From contig DEHT01000072.1 of the NCBI GenBank assembly GCA_002352045.1, positions 966 through 17,187 on the forward strand: a stretch of DNA of 16,222 nt. The letters run 5' to 3'. Numbering within the stretch: position 1 is the stretch's first letter; every line of letters starts with the position of its first letter. Shown piece after piece: positions 1 through 7,526 of this stretch. The stretch comes from Chitinophagaceae bacterium UBA2793 (GTDB lineage: Bacteria; Bacteroidota; Bacteroidia; Chitinophagales; Chitinophagaceae). The translations under genes and the position numbers were made by a program. Below the pieces are notes generated by a model, which was not told where the DNA came from, searched no databases, and worked only from the letters and a program-made list of their open reading frames with translations.

Positions 1-232
1 GAGTGTTTTATAATTCTCCCTATTGGTTGAAATCTGTTGTCCTTACGATACTCAGGTATAAAGTTTTTTTCTCAGGATTAAAGTCCGTAATAAAAATAAA
101 ACTAACCAATGACGTAGCCACTGAACTATTTTGAAACGATGGACTTTACTATTAGCTTATGAAACCTACAACAAATGGATACAAATTTTTTTAGTATTAA
201 ATAATAATTGAAAATTTTTAAATAAAAATAAA
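1..232. other. Non-coding leader upstream of the first histidine kinase
   Basis: No convincing gene is seen here. The stretch is AT-rich and ends in an A/T run directly before the ATG at 233, with no Shine-Dalgarno, as is common in Bacteroidota. Two things stand out. First, there is a 14-bp imperfect direct repeat (51-64 and 71-84, 12 of 14 identical). Second, there is a weak match to the Bacteroidota promoter pattern: TTTTG at 129-133, a 19-nt spacer, then TAGCTTAT at 153-160, which keeps the TA and TT of TAnnTTTG but not the last two bases. The spacer length fits; the -7 element is poor, so the promoter is only a possibility. Confidence 0.4.
48..84. repeat. Tandem 14-bp direct repeats, candidate regulator site
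   Basis: CTCAGGTATAAAGT at 51-64 is repeated as CTCAGGATTAAAGT at 71-84. Start-to-start spacing is exactly 20 bp, close to two turns of the helix, and a run of T separates the copies. The first copy also sits in a short palindrome, ATAC-N4-GTAT at 48-59. Same-face spacing of two similar half-sites is what a dimeric DNA-binding regulator would need. The regulator is not identified, and the link to the kinase gene about 150 nt downstream is inferred from position only. Confidence 0.35.
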
Positions 233-2494
233 ATGATCCATAATAAGCAAGCTCAGTGCTCAGTTCGTTTCTACCCAGCCGAAATTGCACTATTAACCAT
301 CATTCTTCTCTTCCTGTTTTCCAAAGGGGTTAATGCGCAAAATCCACAAATAGATTCCATCAACAGGCTTATTGCCAAAACAACTGATGATACTACTCGT
401 ATCAATATTTATATTGACAAAGTAAACCTGTTAGCAGGAAGCGACCTCAATGCAGCCATTACAGTGGGGAAAGAGCAATTACTACAATCGGAAAAAATAA
501 ACTATTACAAAGGTATTGTTATGCTCCGAAGCCAGTTGGCAAGCAACTATATATTTACAGGCAACTATGAACTTGCACTAGACAATCTTCATTTTCTTGA
601 AAAGTTTGTTAAACCAAAAGATTCCGTTCGTTATTCCGGAATTTTGGCCTGCTATGGAATGATGTATGGTGTAAAAGGCGTTTATGATTCCTCCATTTGG
701 TACTATTCCAAGGCTATTGAAATAAACGAACGCATTCAAAACAACATTGAACTTCCGGGAAATTATGCCAACATTTCTATAGGTTACCAGCAATTAGCAA
801 ATTATCCAATGGCCTTAGAGTATCAACAAAGATCTTTAACCCTTACACAAAAATTAAAACTTAAACCACAGCAGGCAAGAACAATGTTGAATATGGCAAT
901 TACCTATCAAAATATTGGCGATACCGGCAAAGCTATTGAGATGTATGAGGCTTCCATTCAACTTGCAGAAAAAATTAATTCCAGGATTACCCAATTATAT
1001 GGTTATTCCAATCTTGCAACCATTTATCTTGGCAAAAAGGAATGGACAAAAGTTTATGATCTTGGAATAAAAGCTGCTGAATTGGCTGAAAAGTCGGGTG
1101 ATATTGGAATACAGGCAGCCAGCCTATCTAAAGCAGCTCAAAGTTTGGCTTTTCAAAATAAATTTGCAGAAGCAACTGAATTGAGTAAACGGTCTATTGC
1201 ACTAGCCGATTCATCCAAACAGCCAAAGAATATTTCACAGGCATTTCAGGTAATGGCAACTACACTTTTTTTACAAAAAAAATATACAGAAGCCATACCC
1301 TATTTTGAAAAAAGTTTTCAAATAGTACAAGCTGATCCGGCGTTCGACAGGGCCATTGTTGAAGCCTATATCTTTCTGTCACAGTGTTACGAATACAGCG
1401 GCAATTACAAAAAAGCATTGGAGAATTACCAAATGAGTGTAAACATTACAGATTCAATGCGCAGGAAAGATAATATCAGGAAAGCAACTGAAGTAAGTAT
1501 GAACTTTGAATTCCAAAAAAAACAGGAAATACAAAAAGCCGAACAAGTGCTCAAAGACAGTATTACACGTTCTAAACAAATAGCACTATTGGTGGGGCTT
1601 GGAATCTTTTTATTATTAGCCGTTTTTGCATTTATAGGTTTTAAGAACAAGCAAAAAGCCAATAAACTACTTAAAGAACAAAAGCTACAAATCGAAAGCA
1701 CATTAAACAAACTAAAATCAACGCAAGCGCAACTTATCCAATCCGAAAAAATGGCATCGCTTGGAGAGCTTACCGCCGGCATAGCACATGAAATTCAAAA
1801 CCCATTAAATTTCGTCAATAATTTTTCAGACATTAATAGAGAAATGCTAGCAGAAATGAAAGATGAAATAAGTAAAGGAAATATGGATGATGCAAATGCT
1901 ATTGCTGATGATGTGATAGCCAACGAAGAAAAAATAAATCACCATGGAAAAAGAGCCGATGATATTGTAAAAGGCATGTTGCAACACTCGAGAAAAAGTG
2001 AAGGCAAAAAAGAAATCACAAACATCAATGATTTATGTGAAGAATATGTGAGATTGAGTTACCATGGATTGAGAGCTAAGGATAAAAATTTTAACGCATC
2101 ATTCAAAACCCACATTGATGCTACTCTACCTCAAATAAATGTGGTGCCACAGGATATTGGTAGAGTAATTTTGAATTTACTAAACAATGCCTTTTATACC
2201 ACAAGCGAGCGGCAGAAAATTGAAGATGAAGGCTATATGCCAATTGTAACCATTACTACTAAAAAAGAAGCCGACAAGATTTTGATTAGTGTAAAGGATA
2301 ATGGAACCGGCATTCCTGAAAAAATAAGAGATAAAATCTTTCAACCATTCTTCACCACCAAACCCACAGGAAGTGGCACAGGATTGGGATTGAGTTTGAG
2401 TTACGATATAGTTAAAACACATGATGGAGAAATAAAAGTTGAAAGCAATGAAGGGGAAGGAACGGAGTTTATTGTTTCGCTACCTGTAGCCTGA
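233..2494 (+). CDS. TPR-repeat membrane sensor histidine kinase (copy 1)
   Basis: Predicted inner-membrane sensor kinase of 753 residues that autophosphorylates on His and passes phosphate to a response regulator. An N-terminal hydrophobic segment (about 17-36, ending VNAQ) should export the following region. About seven TPR-like repeats span roughly 134-425, so the protein-binding sensor is predicted to be periplasmic. A membrane helix covers about 450-470, followed by a charged coiled linker. The H-box HEIQNPLNFVNNF places the phospho-acceptor at His519. The N-box lies near 648-652, G1 is DNGTGIP from Asp689 and G2 is GTGLGL at 715-720, so all catalytic motifs are intact. No receiver domain is attached and no regulator gene adjoins it; the nearest are at 9498 and 9872. 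The core is very similar to the kinases at 2689 and 7527. The signal it senses cannot be read from the sequence. Confidence 0.93.
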   Translation: MIHNKQAQCSVRFYPAEIALLTIILLFLFSKGVNAQNPQIDSINRLIAKTTDDTTRINIYIDKVNLLAGSDLNAAITVGKEQLLQSEKINYYKGIVMLRSQLASNYIFTGNYELALDNLHFLEKFVKPKDSVRYSGILACYGMMYGVKGVYDSSIWYYSKAIEINERIQNNIELPGNYANISIGYQQLANYPMALEYQQRSLTLTQKLKLKPQQARTMLNMAITYQNIGDTGKAIEMYEASIQLAEKINSRITQLYGYSNLATIYLGKKEWTKVYDLGIKAAELAEKSGDIGIQAASLSKAAQSLAFQNKFAEATELSKRSIALADSSKQPKNISQAFQVMATTLFLQKKYTEAIPYFEKSFQIVQADPAFDRAIVEAYIFLSQCYEYSGNYKKALENYQMSVNITDSMRRKDNIRKATEVSMNFEFQKKQEIQKAEQVLKDSITRSKQIALLVGLGIFLLLAVFAFIGFKNKQKANKLLKEQKLQIESTLNKLKSTQAQLIQSEKMASLGELTAGIAHEIQNPLNFVNNFSDINREMLAEMKDEISKGNMDDANAIADDVIANEEKINHHGKRADDIVKGMLQHSRKSEGKKEITNINDLCEEYVRLSYHGLRAKDKNFNASFKTHIDATLPQINVVPQDIGRVILNLLNNAFYTTSERQKIEDEGYMPIVTITTKKEADKILISVKDNGTGIPEKIRDKIFQPFFTTKPTGSGTGLGLSLSYDIVKTHDGEIKVESNEGEGTEFIVSLPVA

Positions 2495-2563
2495 AAAACA
2501 GATGAATAGTATTACTGGATTATTCAGAAGAAAGCAAATCGGTGTACCATGCAGACAAAGAAT

Positions 2564-2661
2564 GATATTGTAAAAGTTCATGCCGATGCCCTGATTGCAA
2601 TTGGGTTAAAGAGGAACGCAAAGAAGACAAAGGGCGTGAATTTATTATTTTAATATCTATT
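2564..2661 (+). pseudogene. Decayed C-terminal tail of a further histidine kinase
   Basis: The gap between kinases 1 and 2 contains two short peptides that match consecutive parts of the kinase C-terminus but lie in different frames. From 2564 the frame reads DIVKVHADAL, matching DIVRAHAGEL in kinase 2 and DIVKTHDGEI in kinase 1. From 2632 a second frame reads GREFIILISI (preceded by EDK), matching the final strand GTEFIVSLPV of kinase 1. The order and spacing fit the end of a HATPase domain with one frameshift. The first ten bases, GATATTGTAA, are identical to kinase 2. Nothing recognisable of the GTGLGL box or the rest of the kinase precedes it. The match is short, so chance similarity is not excluded. 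Confidence 0.45.
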
Positions 2662-2688
2662 TCTTATGCTACTAATGTATAAATTAAA

Positions 2689-5109
2689 ATGAGAAGCAAG
2701 ATTTTACTTTTAGTTATCCTACTACATTTGAGTATTTTTTTGAGTGCTCAAAAAATACAAATGTTGACCACTGAACTCTCCAATGCAAAAACAGATACTA
2801 ACCGGTTAAGAGTATTAAATGAAATAGCTGAATATTTCTATATTGGATATGATTATACTCAATGCAAAGAATATTCCTTGCAGGCTTTGTTATTATCTGA
2901 TAAACTTTTACAATCAACAACAATAAAACAAAACGCCGGCCTTTCAAATGAAATTAAGTATTGGAATGCAGTGTCAAGGGTAAATTATGGCAGTGCCATT
3001 ATTTTTGAAAATCCATCTTCAGCTATGGATTCTGTATTACTATCCGAACAGATATGGAGTAAGGCTAATCACAAAAAAGGCTTGGCATTTGTTTATGGAA
3101 GACTGGCCGACTTATCCTCTTTGCAAAGCAATCATCAAAAGGCATTGGATTATAATGAAAAGAGCATAAAATTTTATACGGAATTAAAGGATACCTACCA
3201 TTTAGCTAACATCTATTACCAAAGAGCACTTTTCCAAAGGTATATGGGTTACTATGGCGATGCAATGGAAAACAACATCACTGCTTTGGAAATGGCAAAA
3301 GAATCAAAAGATAGTTCCCTGGTAGTAGAATGTTTGCTGGCAAATGGTTTCATCTATATGTTTGTAAAGGAATTTTCTTTAGCAATAGCTGCACAACAAG
3401 AGGCTATGAAAGTAGCAACAGCCATGAATGACTCATCCTATATTGCTACCATCTACAGCGACATGGGTAATGTTCACATGAGAGATGGAAAATTGGATTC
3501 AGCACTACAGGATTTTAAAAATTGTTTTAACCTACGCAAACGTTTAAATGAAACACTTTACTTAAGCAATGCATTACTTTATATTTCACATATTTTATTA
3601 AAACAAGGAAAAATTGAGCAAGCATTGGCCACCCAATTTGAAGCATTGCAATATGCCAAAAACTTAAAAGAAGGAACCTATGTATTAGATGTTTATGCCG
3701 ACATTGCAGTTTCAACTTATAAACTAAATTATTTGCAGCAATCACTTACTTATAACGATACACTGCTTCTACTCAGTACTAAATACAAAAACTCATCTTA
3801 CAGTTCTATTGCTTTACAGGGAATAGCCAATGTGAACTTGAAACAGGGCAAAAGAGCAGCTGCAATCGTCGCACTCAAAAAAGCCATTTCTATTACCAAT
3901 ACAGATGACTATAGAAACTTAAAGGAAATATATGCTGGATTATTAACCGCACAGGAAAAATCGGGCAATTATAAAGAAGCATTTCACAATGCTATGTTGT
4001 ACAAACGATTTTGTGATTCAGTTGAAACAATGGAGAAAAGCACCAAATTAGTTAGCCTTACCAATCAATTAGAATTTCAAAACAAACGAGCCTTACTCGA
4101 AGTAAGCCAGGAAAAAGAACTTGCATTAAAACAAAGTGAAATAAGGCAACAAAAGCTATTTCGTAATTTGAGTATTGGCAGCTTAATTATTGTAATAATT
4201 TTTGCGCTTAGCTATTTCAAAAGGTTTAGAGAAAAACGAAAATTAAATATACAACTCGAACAAACGGTAACCAACCTTAAGGCAACTCAAAAGCAACTCA
4301 TACAATCCGAAAAAATGGCTTCGCTTGGAGAACTCACAGCCGGCATTGCTCATGAAATTCAAAACCCATTGAATTTTGTAAACAACTTTAGCGAAGTAAG
4401 CAAAGAGCTATTAGATGAAATGAAGCAAACTTTAGAAAAAGGATACACCGATGATGCCAAAGAAATAATGCAGGATGTAGTTCAAAATCTTGAAAAAATA
4501 AAGCATCATGGTAAAAGGGCCGATGCCATTGTTAAGGGTATGCTGCAACATTCCCGAAAAAGCGAAGGCAAAAAAGAACCAACGGATATCAATGCATTAT
4601 GCGATGAGTATGTACGATTGAGTTATCATGGATTAAGGGCAAAGGATAAAAGTTTTAATGCAAAATTTGAAACCAATTTTGATGCTTCACTTCCAAAAAT
4701 AAATATTGTGCCGCAAGATATAGGAAGGGTAATTTTGAATTTGATAAACAATGCGTTTTATGCAGCCTCTCAAAATCACCAGCAAAAGGCGGAAGGTACT
4801 TTAAACGCAGAACAAAAAAAGGTTCCTACTGTTTGGGTAAATACAAAAAAACAAGGCGATAAGGTTTTAATTTCTGTAAAGGATAATGGAAGGGGAATTC
4901 CAAAGGAGAATTTAGAAAAAATTTTTCAACCCTTTTTTACAACAAAGCCATCTGGTAGCGGAACCGGCTTGGGATTGAGTTTAAGTTTTGATATTGTAAG
5001 AGCGCATGCTGGTGAATTGAAGGTAGAAACCCTGTCTGCCGAAGCAGCAGCGCAGGCAGGGAAGGATGGCGAGGAAACGGAGTTTATCATTATACTACCG
5101 GTTGTTTGA
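2689..5109 (+). CDS. TPR-repeat membrane sensor histidine kinase (copy 2)
   Basis: Predicted sensor kinase of 806 residues, paralogous to its neighbours. A clear signal-like N-terminus (MRSKILLLVILLHLSIFLSAQ, about 1-21) is followed by seven or eight TPR-like repeats to about residue 420, predicted to be periplasmic. A coiled stretch and a membrane helix (about 494-510) come next. The H-box is identical to copy 1 with phospho-acceptor His555; G1 is DNGRGIP from Asp732 and G2 is GTGLGL at 758-763. Two segments are longer than in the other copies: a loop after the N-box rich in Gln, Lys and Glu, and about 11 extra residues (LSAEAAAQAGK region) before the last strand, encoded by a GC-rich hairpin-like insertion at 5031-5072. 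No cognate regulator adjoins it. The secreted GH3 gene starts 95 nt downstream on the same strand and could be cotranscribed. Confidence 0.93.
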   Translation: MRSKILLLVILLHLSIFLSAQKIQMLTTELSNAKTDTNRLRVLNEIAEYFYIGYDYTQCKEYSLQALLLSDKLLQSTTIKQNAGLSNEIKYWNAVSRVNYGSAIIFENPSSAMDSVLLSEQIWSKANHKKGLAFVYGRLADLSSLQSNHQKALDYNEKSIKFYTELKDTYHLANIYYQRALFQRYMGYYGDAMENNITALEMAKESKDSSLVVECLLANGFIYMFVKEFSLAIAAQQEAMKVATAMNDSSYIATIYSDMGNVHMRDGKLDSALQDFKNCFNLRKRLNETLYLSNALLYISHILLKQGKIEQALATQFEALQYAKNLKEGTYVLDVYADIAVSTYKLNYLQQSLTYNDTLLLLSTKYKNSSYSSIALQGIANVNLKQGKRAAAIVALKKAISITNTDDYRNLKEIYAGLLTAQEKSGNYKEAFHNAMLYKRFCDSVETMEKSTKLVSLTNQLEFQNKRALLEVSQEKELALKQSEIRQQKLFRNLSIGSLIIVIIFALSYFKRFREKRKLNIQLEQTVTNLKATQKQLIQSEKMASLGELTAGIAHEIQNPLNFVNNFSEVSKELLDEMKQTLEKGYTDDAKEIMQDVVQNLEKIKHHGKRADAIVKGMLQHSRKSEGKKEPTDINALCDEYVRLSYHGLRAKDKSFNAKFETNFDASLPKINIVPQDIGRVILNLINNAFYAASQNHQQKAEGTLNAEQKKVPTVWVNTKKQGDKVLISVKDNGRGIPKENLEKIFQPFFTTKPSGSGTGLGLSLSFDIVRAHAGELKVETLSAEAAAQAGKDGEETEFIIILPVV
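5031..5072 (+). repeat. GC-rich hairpin-like in-frame insertion in kinase 2
   Basis: This segment is about two-thirds G+C inside an A/T-rich gene. It contains CTGCC (5036-5040 with its leading C) facing GGCAG (5055-5059) across a 14-nt GCA-rich loop, with partial pairing beyond. It encodes the extra Ala-rich residues that the paralogues at 233 and 7527 lack just before the terminal EFII strand. The reading frame is kept. It resembles a small palindromic element inserted into a coding region. Whether it belongs to a dispersed repeat family cannot be judged from one copy. Confidence 0.5.
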
Positions 5110-5204
5110 AACATTAATTAATTGTACTAAAAGATTGCACAGAATTATTCAATATTTAATGAAGCAACTAAAGTTTAAACCTGAAAAAAAAAGTAACTCA
5201 CCAA

Positions 5205-7349
5205 ATGAAAAAATTATTTCTGATAATTATTATTTGCTCCACTTCAACCACACTTGTAGCACAGCAGGAATATTATGTTTTTAAAGATGCTAATAAAAAC
5301 ATTGAAGAAAGGTTGTCTAATTTATTGCAACAACTTACTCTACCCGAAAAAATTTCACTTTTAGGCTTCAGAAGCAAGGCAGTGCCCCGCCTGGGTATAG
5401 CAGCATACAACTGGTGGAACGAGGCTTTACACGGTATTGCCCGTGCCGGTAAGGCAACCGTATTTCCACAAGCCATTGCTATGGCAGCAAGTTTTAATGA
5501 AGAATTATTGCTGGAATGTGCCAATGCCATATCTACCGAAGCCCGGGCTAAATATAACCTGAGCACTAAAAACGGAAATCATTTACAATATATGGGCCTC
5601 AGCTTTTGGTCGCCCAATATTAATATTTTCAGAGACCCTCGCTGGGGCCGTGGACAGGAAACCTATGGCGAAGATCCTTTTCTTACAGCCGGTATGGGCA
5701 CTGCATTTATAAAAGGTTTACAGGGCAATCATCCAACCTATTTAAAAACAGCAGCGGCAGCCAAACATTTTGCAGTTCACAGCGGCCCCGAAAAAGATCG
5801 ACACCACTTTAACGCTATAGTTAGTGAAAAAGATTTAAGAGAAACCTATCTATACGCTTTTAAAAAATTAGTAGATGCCGGAGTAGAATCGGTGATGTGT
5901 GCTTATAACAGGTTAAATAATGAACCATGCTGTACCGGTACAATTTTGATGCAAAATATTTTGCGTAAAGAATGGAATTTTAAAGGGCATGTAGTTACTG
6001 ATTGTTGGGCTTTGCAAGATATTTATGATTCGCATAAAACCCTACCCGATGCAGTTACGGTAGCTGCTGCTGCCATTAAAGCAGGTGTAAATGTAGATTG
6101 TAGTAATCTTTTACAGGACGATGTAATGAACGCCATTGAAAAAAAATTACTCACCCATGCCGAAGTAGATAGTGCTTTAGCGCCCCAATTGAGAACACAA
6201 ATTAAGTTGGGCTTTTTTAACAGCCCCACTCTATCGCCTTTTTATAATTATGGAGAAGATAGTATTGCCAACGAATATCATCAATCACTTGCCAGGCAAA
6301 TTGCCTCCGAGAGCATGGTATTGCTCAAAAACGAAAATAATATTTTACCCATTAATAAAAACCAATACAAACAACTCATGATAGTAGGGCCCAATGCTGC
6401 CTCATTAGATGCTTTGCTGGGCAACTATCATGGTGTAAGCAGTAAAGCAGTAAACTTTGTAGAAGGCATTACTGCTGCTGTGGATGCCGGCACAAGAATA
6501 GAATACGATATGGGCTGCGATTATAATGATAGCACCAGGTTTGGTGGAATATGGGCAGCCACTAATGCAGAAATAACTATTGCAGTGCTTGGCCTCACCC
6601 CGGTTTATGAAGGCGAAGAAGGCGATGCATTTCTTTCTGAAAACGGAGCCGACAAAAAATCACTGAATATTCCTGCCTCGCATATTGCTTATTTAAAAGC
6701 TTTGCGAAAAGGTACAAAAACACCCATCGTTCTTGTATTAACTTCCGGCAGTGCAATTAATATTGCAGAACTTGCTCCTTATGCCGATGCTATTATTTTA
6801 GCATGGTATCCCGGCGAGCAGGGTGGCAATGCATTGGCCGATATTTTATTTGGAAAATCAAGCCCTTCGGGTCGCCTGCCCATCAGCTTCTACAACAGTT
6901 TACAAGATTTACCGGCATACGATAATTATTCAATGCAAGGCAGAACATACCGGTACTTCAATGGAAATATTCAATACCCTTTTGGATTTGGATTGAGCTA
7001 TACTTCATTTCAGTACAATTGGATTACAAAGCCTGTTGTAAAGCAAGACAGTATTAAACTTTCTGTTGAAATATCCAACACAGGTAATTACAACAGCAAA
7101 GAAGTGGCACAGGTTTATATTGAATATCCTGCGGATCCTGCAATGCCACTCAAAGAATTAAAAGCTTTCAAAAAAATATCCCTAAACACTAAAGAAACTT
7201 CGGTAATTGATTTTTCGATACCCCTGTCCGAATTAAAAAAATGGAACAAGCAGCAAAACAACTGGCAATTGTATAAAGGCAACTACAGCATATTTGTTGG
7301 CAGTAATTCAAATGACAAAAAAATTATTTCATCGTTACACATTAAATGA
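5205..7349 (+). CDS. Secreted glycoside hydrolase family 3 (beta-xylosidase / beta-glucosidase type)
   Basis: Predicted exported exo-acting glycosidase of 714 residues that would remove terminal beta-linked sugars from plant or microbial oligosaccharides. The N-terminus is a signal peptide (MKKLFLIIIICSTSTTLVAQ), which supports this start. The barrel domain (about 25-330) carries the hallmarks FWSPNINIFRDPRWGRGQE, KHFAVHSGPE and VMCAYNRLN, and the nucleophile is expected at Asp266 in VVTDCWAL. The second alpha/beta domain (about 370-570) includes LLKNENNILP and an EGEEGD segment where the acid/base Glu is expected. A fibronectin-III-like domain closes the protein (about 620-705). The WSPNINIFRDPRWGRG signature and the Cys after the nucleophile resemble GH3 beta-xylosidases more than classical SDW beta-glucosidases, but substrate cannot be fixed from motifs. 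No SusC/SusD genes are nearby, so this is not a typical polysaccharide utilisation locus. Confidence 0.93.
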   Translation: MKKLFLIIIICSTSTTLVAQQEYYVFKDANKNIEERLSNLLQQLTLPEKISLLGFRSKAVPRLGIAAYNWWNEALHGIARAGKATVFPQAIAMAASFNEELLLECANAISTEARAKYNLSTKNGNHLQYMGLSFWSPNINIFRDPRWGRGQETYGEDPFLTAGMGTAFIKGLQGNHPTYLKTAAAAKHFAVHSGPEKDRHHFNAIVSEKDLRETYLYAFKKLVDAGVESVMCAYNRLNNEPCCTGTILMQNILRKEWNFKGHVVTDCWALQDIYDSHKTLPDAVTVAAAAIKAGVNVDCSNLLQDDVMNAIEKKLLTHAEVDSALAPQLRTQIKLGFFNSPTLSPFYNYGEDSIANEYHQSLARQIASESMVLLKNENNILPINKNQYKQLMIVGPNAASLDALLGNYHGVSSKAVNFVEGITAAVDAGTRIEYDMGCDYNDSTRFGGIWAATNAEITIAVLGLTPVYEGEEGDAFLSENGADKKSLNIPASHIAYLKALRKGTKTPIVLVLTSGSAINIAELAPYADAIILAWYPGEQGGNALADILFGKSSPSGRLPISFYNSLQDLPAYDNYSMQGRTYRYFNGNIQYPFGFGLSYTSFQYNWITKPVVKQDSIKLSVEISNTGNYNSKEVAQVYIEYPADPAMPLKELKAFKKISLNTKETSVIDFSIPLSELKKWNKQQNNWQLYKGNYSIFVGSNSNDKKIISSLHIK

Positions 7350-7526
7350 TATTGTACCCGCAGTATGATAAAAAATTGACCGCTGCAATATGCTATACTT
7401 GATAGTAAAATAGTATATTCAACAAATGATATTGTAAGAATTGACAAGCCTTACCTAAACTAAAAGCATTGGAGTAAGAATTGCATTGCAAAGTTTTTGT
7501 AAGCACCAAAAAAGGAAGTTGGAAAT
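7350..7526. other. Gap between GH3 and kinase 3, with repeats and a possible operator
   Basis: This 177-nt gap holds no gene. It contains the inverted repeat TATACT (7394-7399) / AGTATA (7412-7417) with a 12-nt spacer, a layout compatible with a dimeric regulator site. The 12-mer AATGATATTGTA occurs at 7345-7356 (overlapping the GH3 stop) and again at 7425-7436; a third copy lies at 2561-2572. A purine-rich AAAGGAAG ends 9 nt before the ATG at 7527 and may serve as a ribosome binding site. TATACTTG at 7394-7401 is one base from TAnnTTTG, but no -33 element sits at the right distance. Confidence 0.35.

Noticed and set aside
3..134. Open frame without a start codon at the left edge, about 44 codons, that could be the tail of an upstream gene.
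   Set aside because: Composition is not gene-like, no family is recognised, and it overlaps the direct repeats. This length can be open by chance.
1426..1782. Antisense open frame opposite kinase 1 that resembles the antisense frame at 8726-8938 (both begin MPAVSSP and share DAIFSD).
   Set aside because: The similarity is the complement of the conserved H-box codons in the two kinases. It is a shadow of the real genes, with no start context or domain.
5205..7349. GH3 plus sensor kinases as a polysaccharide utilisation locus with a hybrid two-component regulator.
   Set aside because: There are no SusC/SusD genes, and the kinases have no fused receiver or AraC output domain as hybrid regulators do.
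7376..7401. TTG at 7376-7378 with TATACTTG at 7394-7401 as a promoter for kinase 3.
   Set aside because: The 15-nt spacer is too short, and the -7 element has a mismatch.
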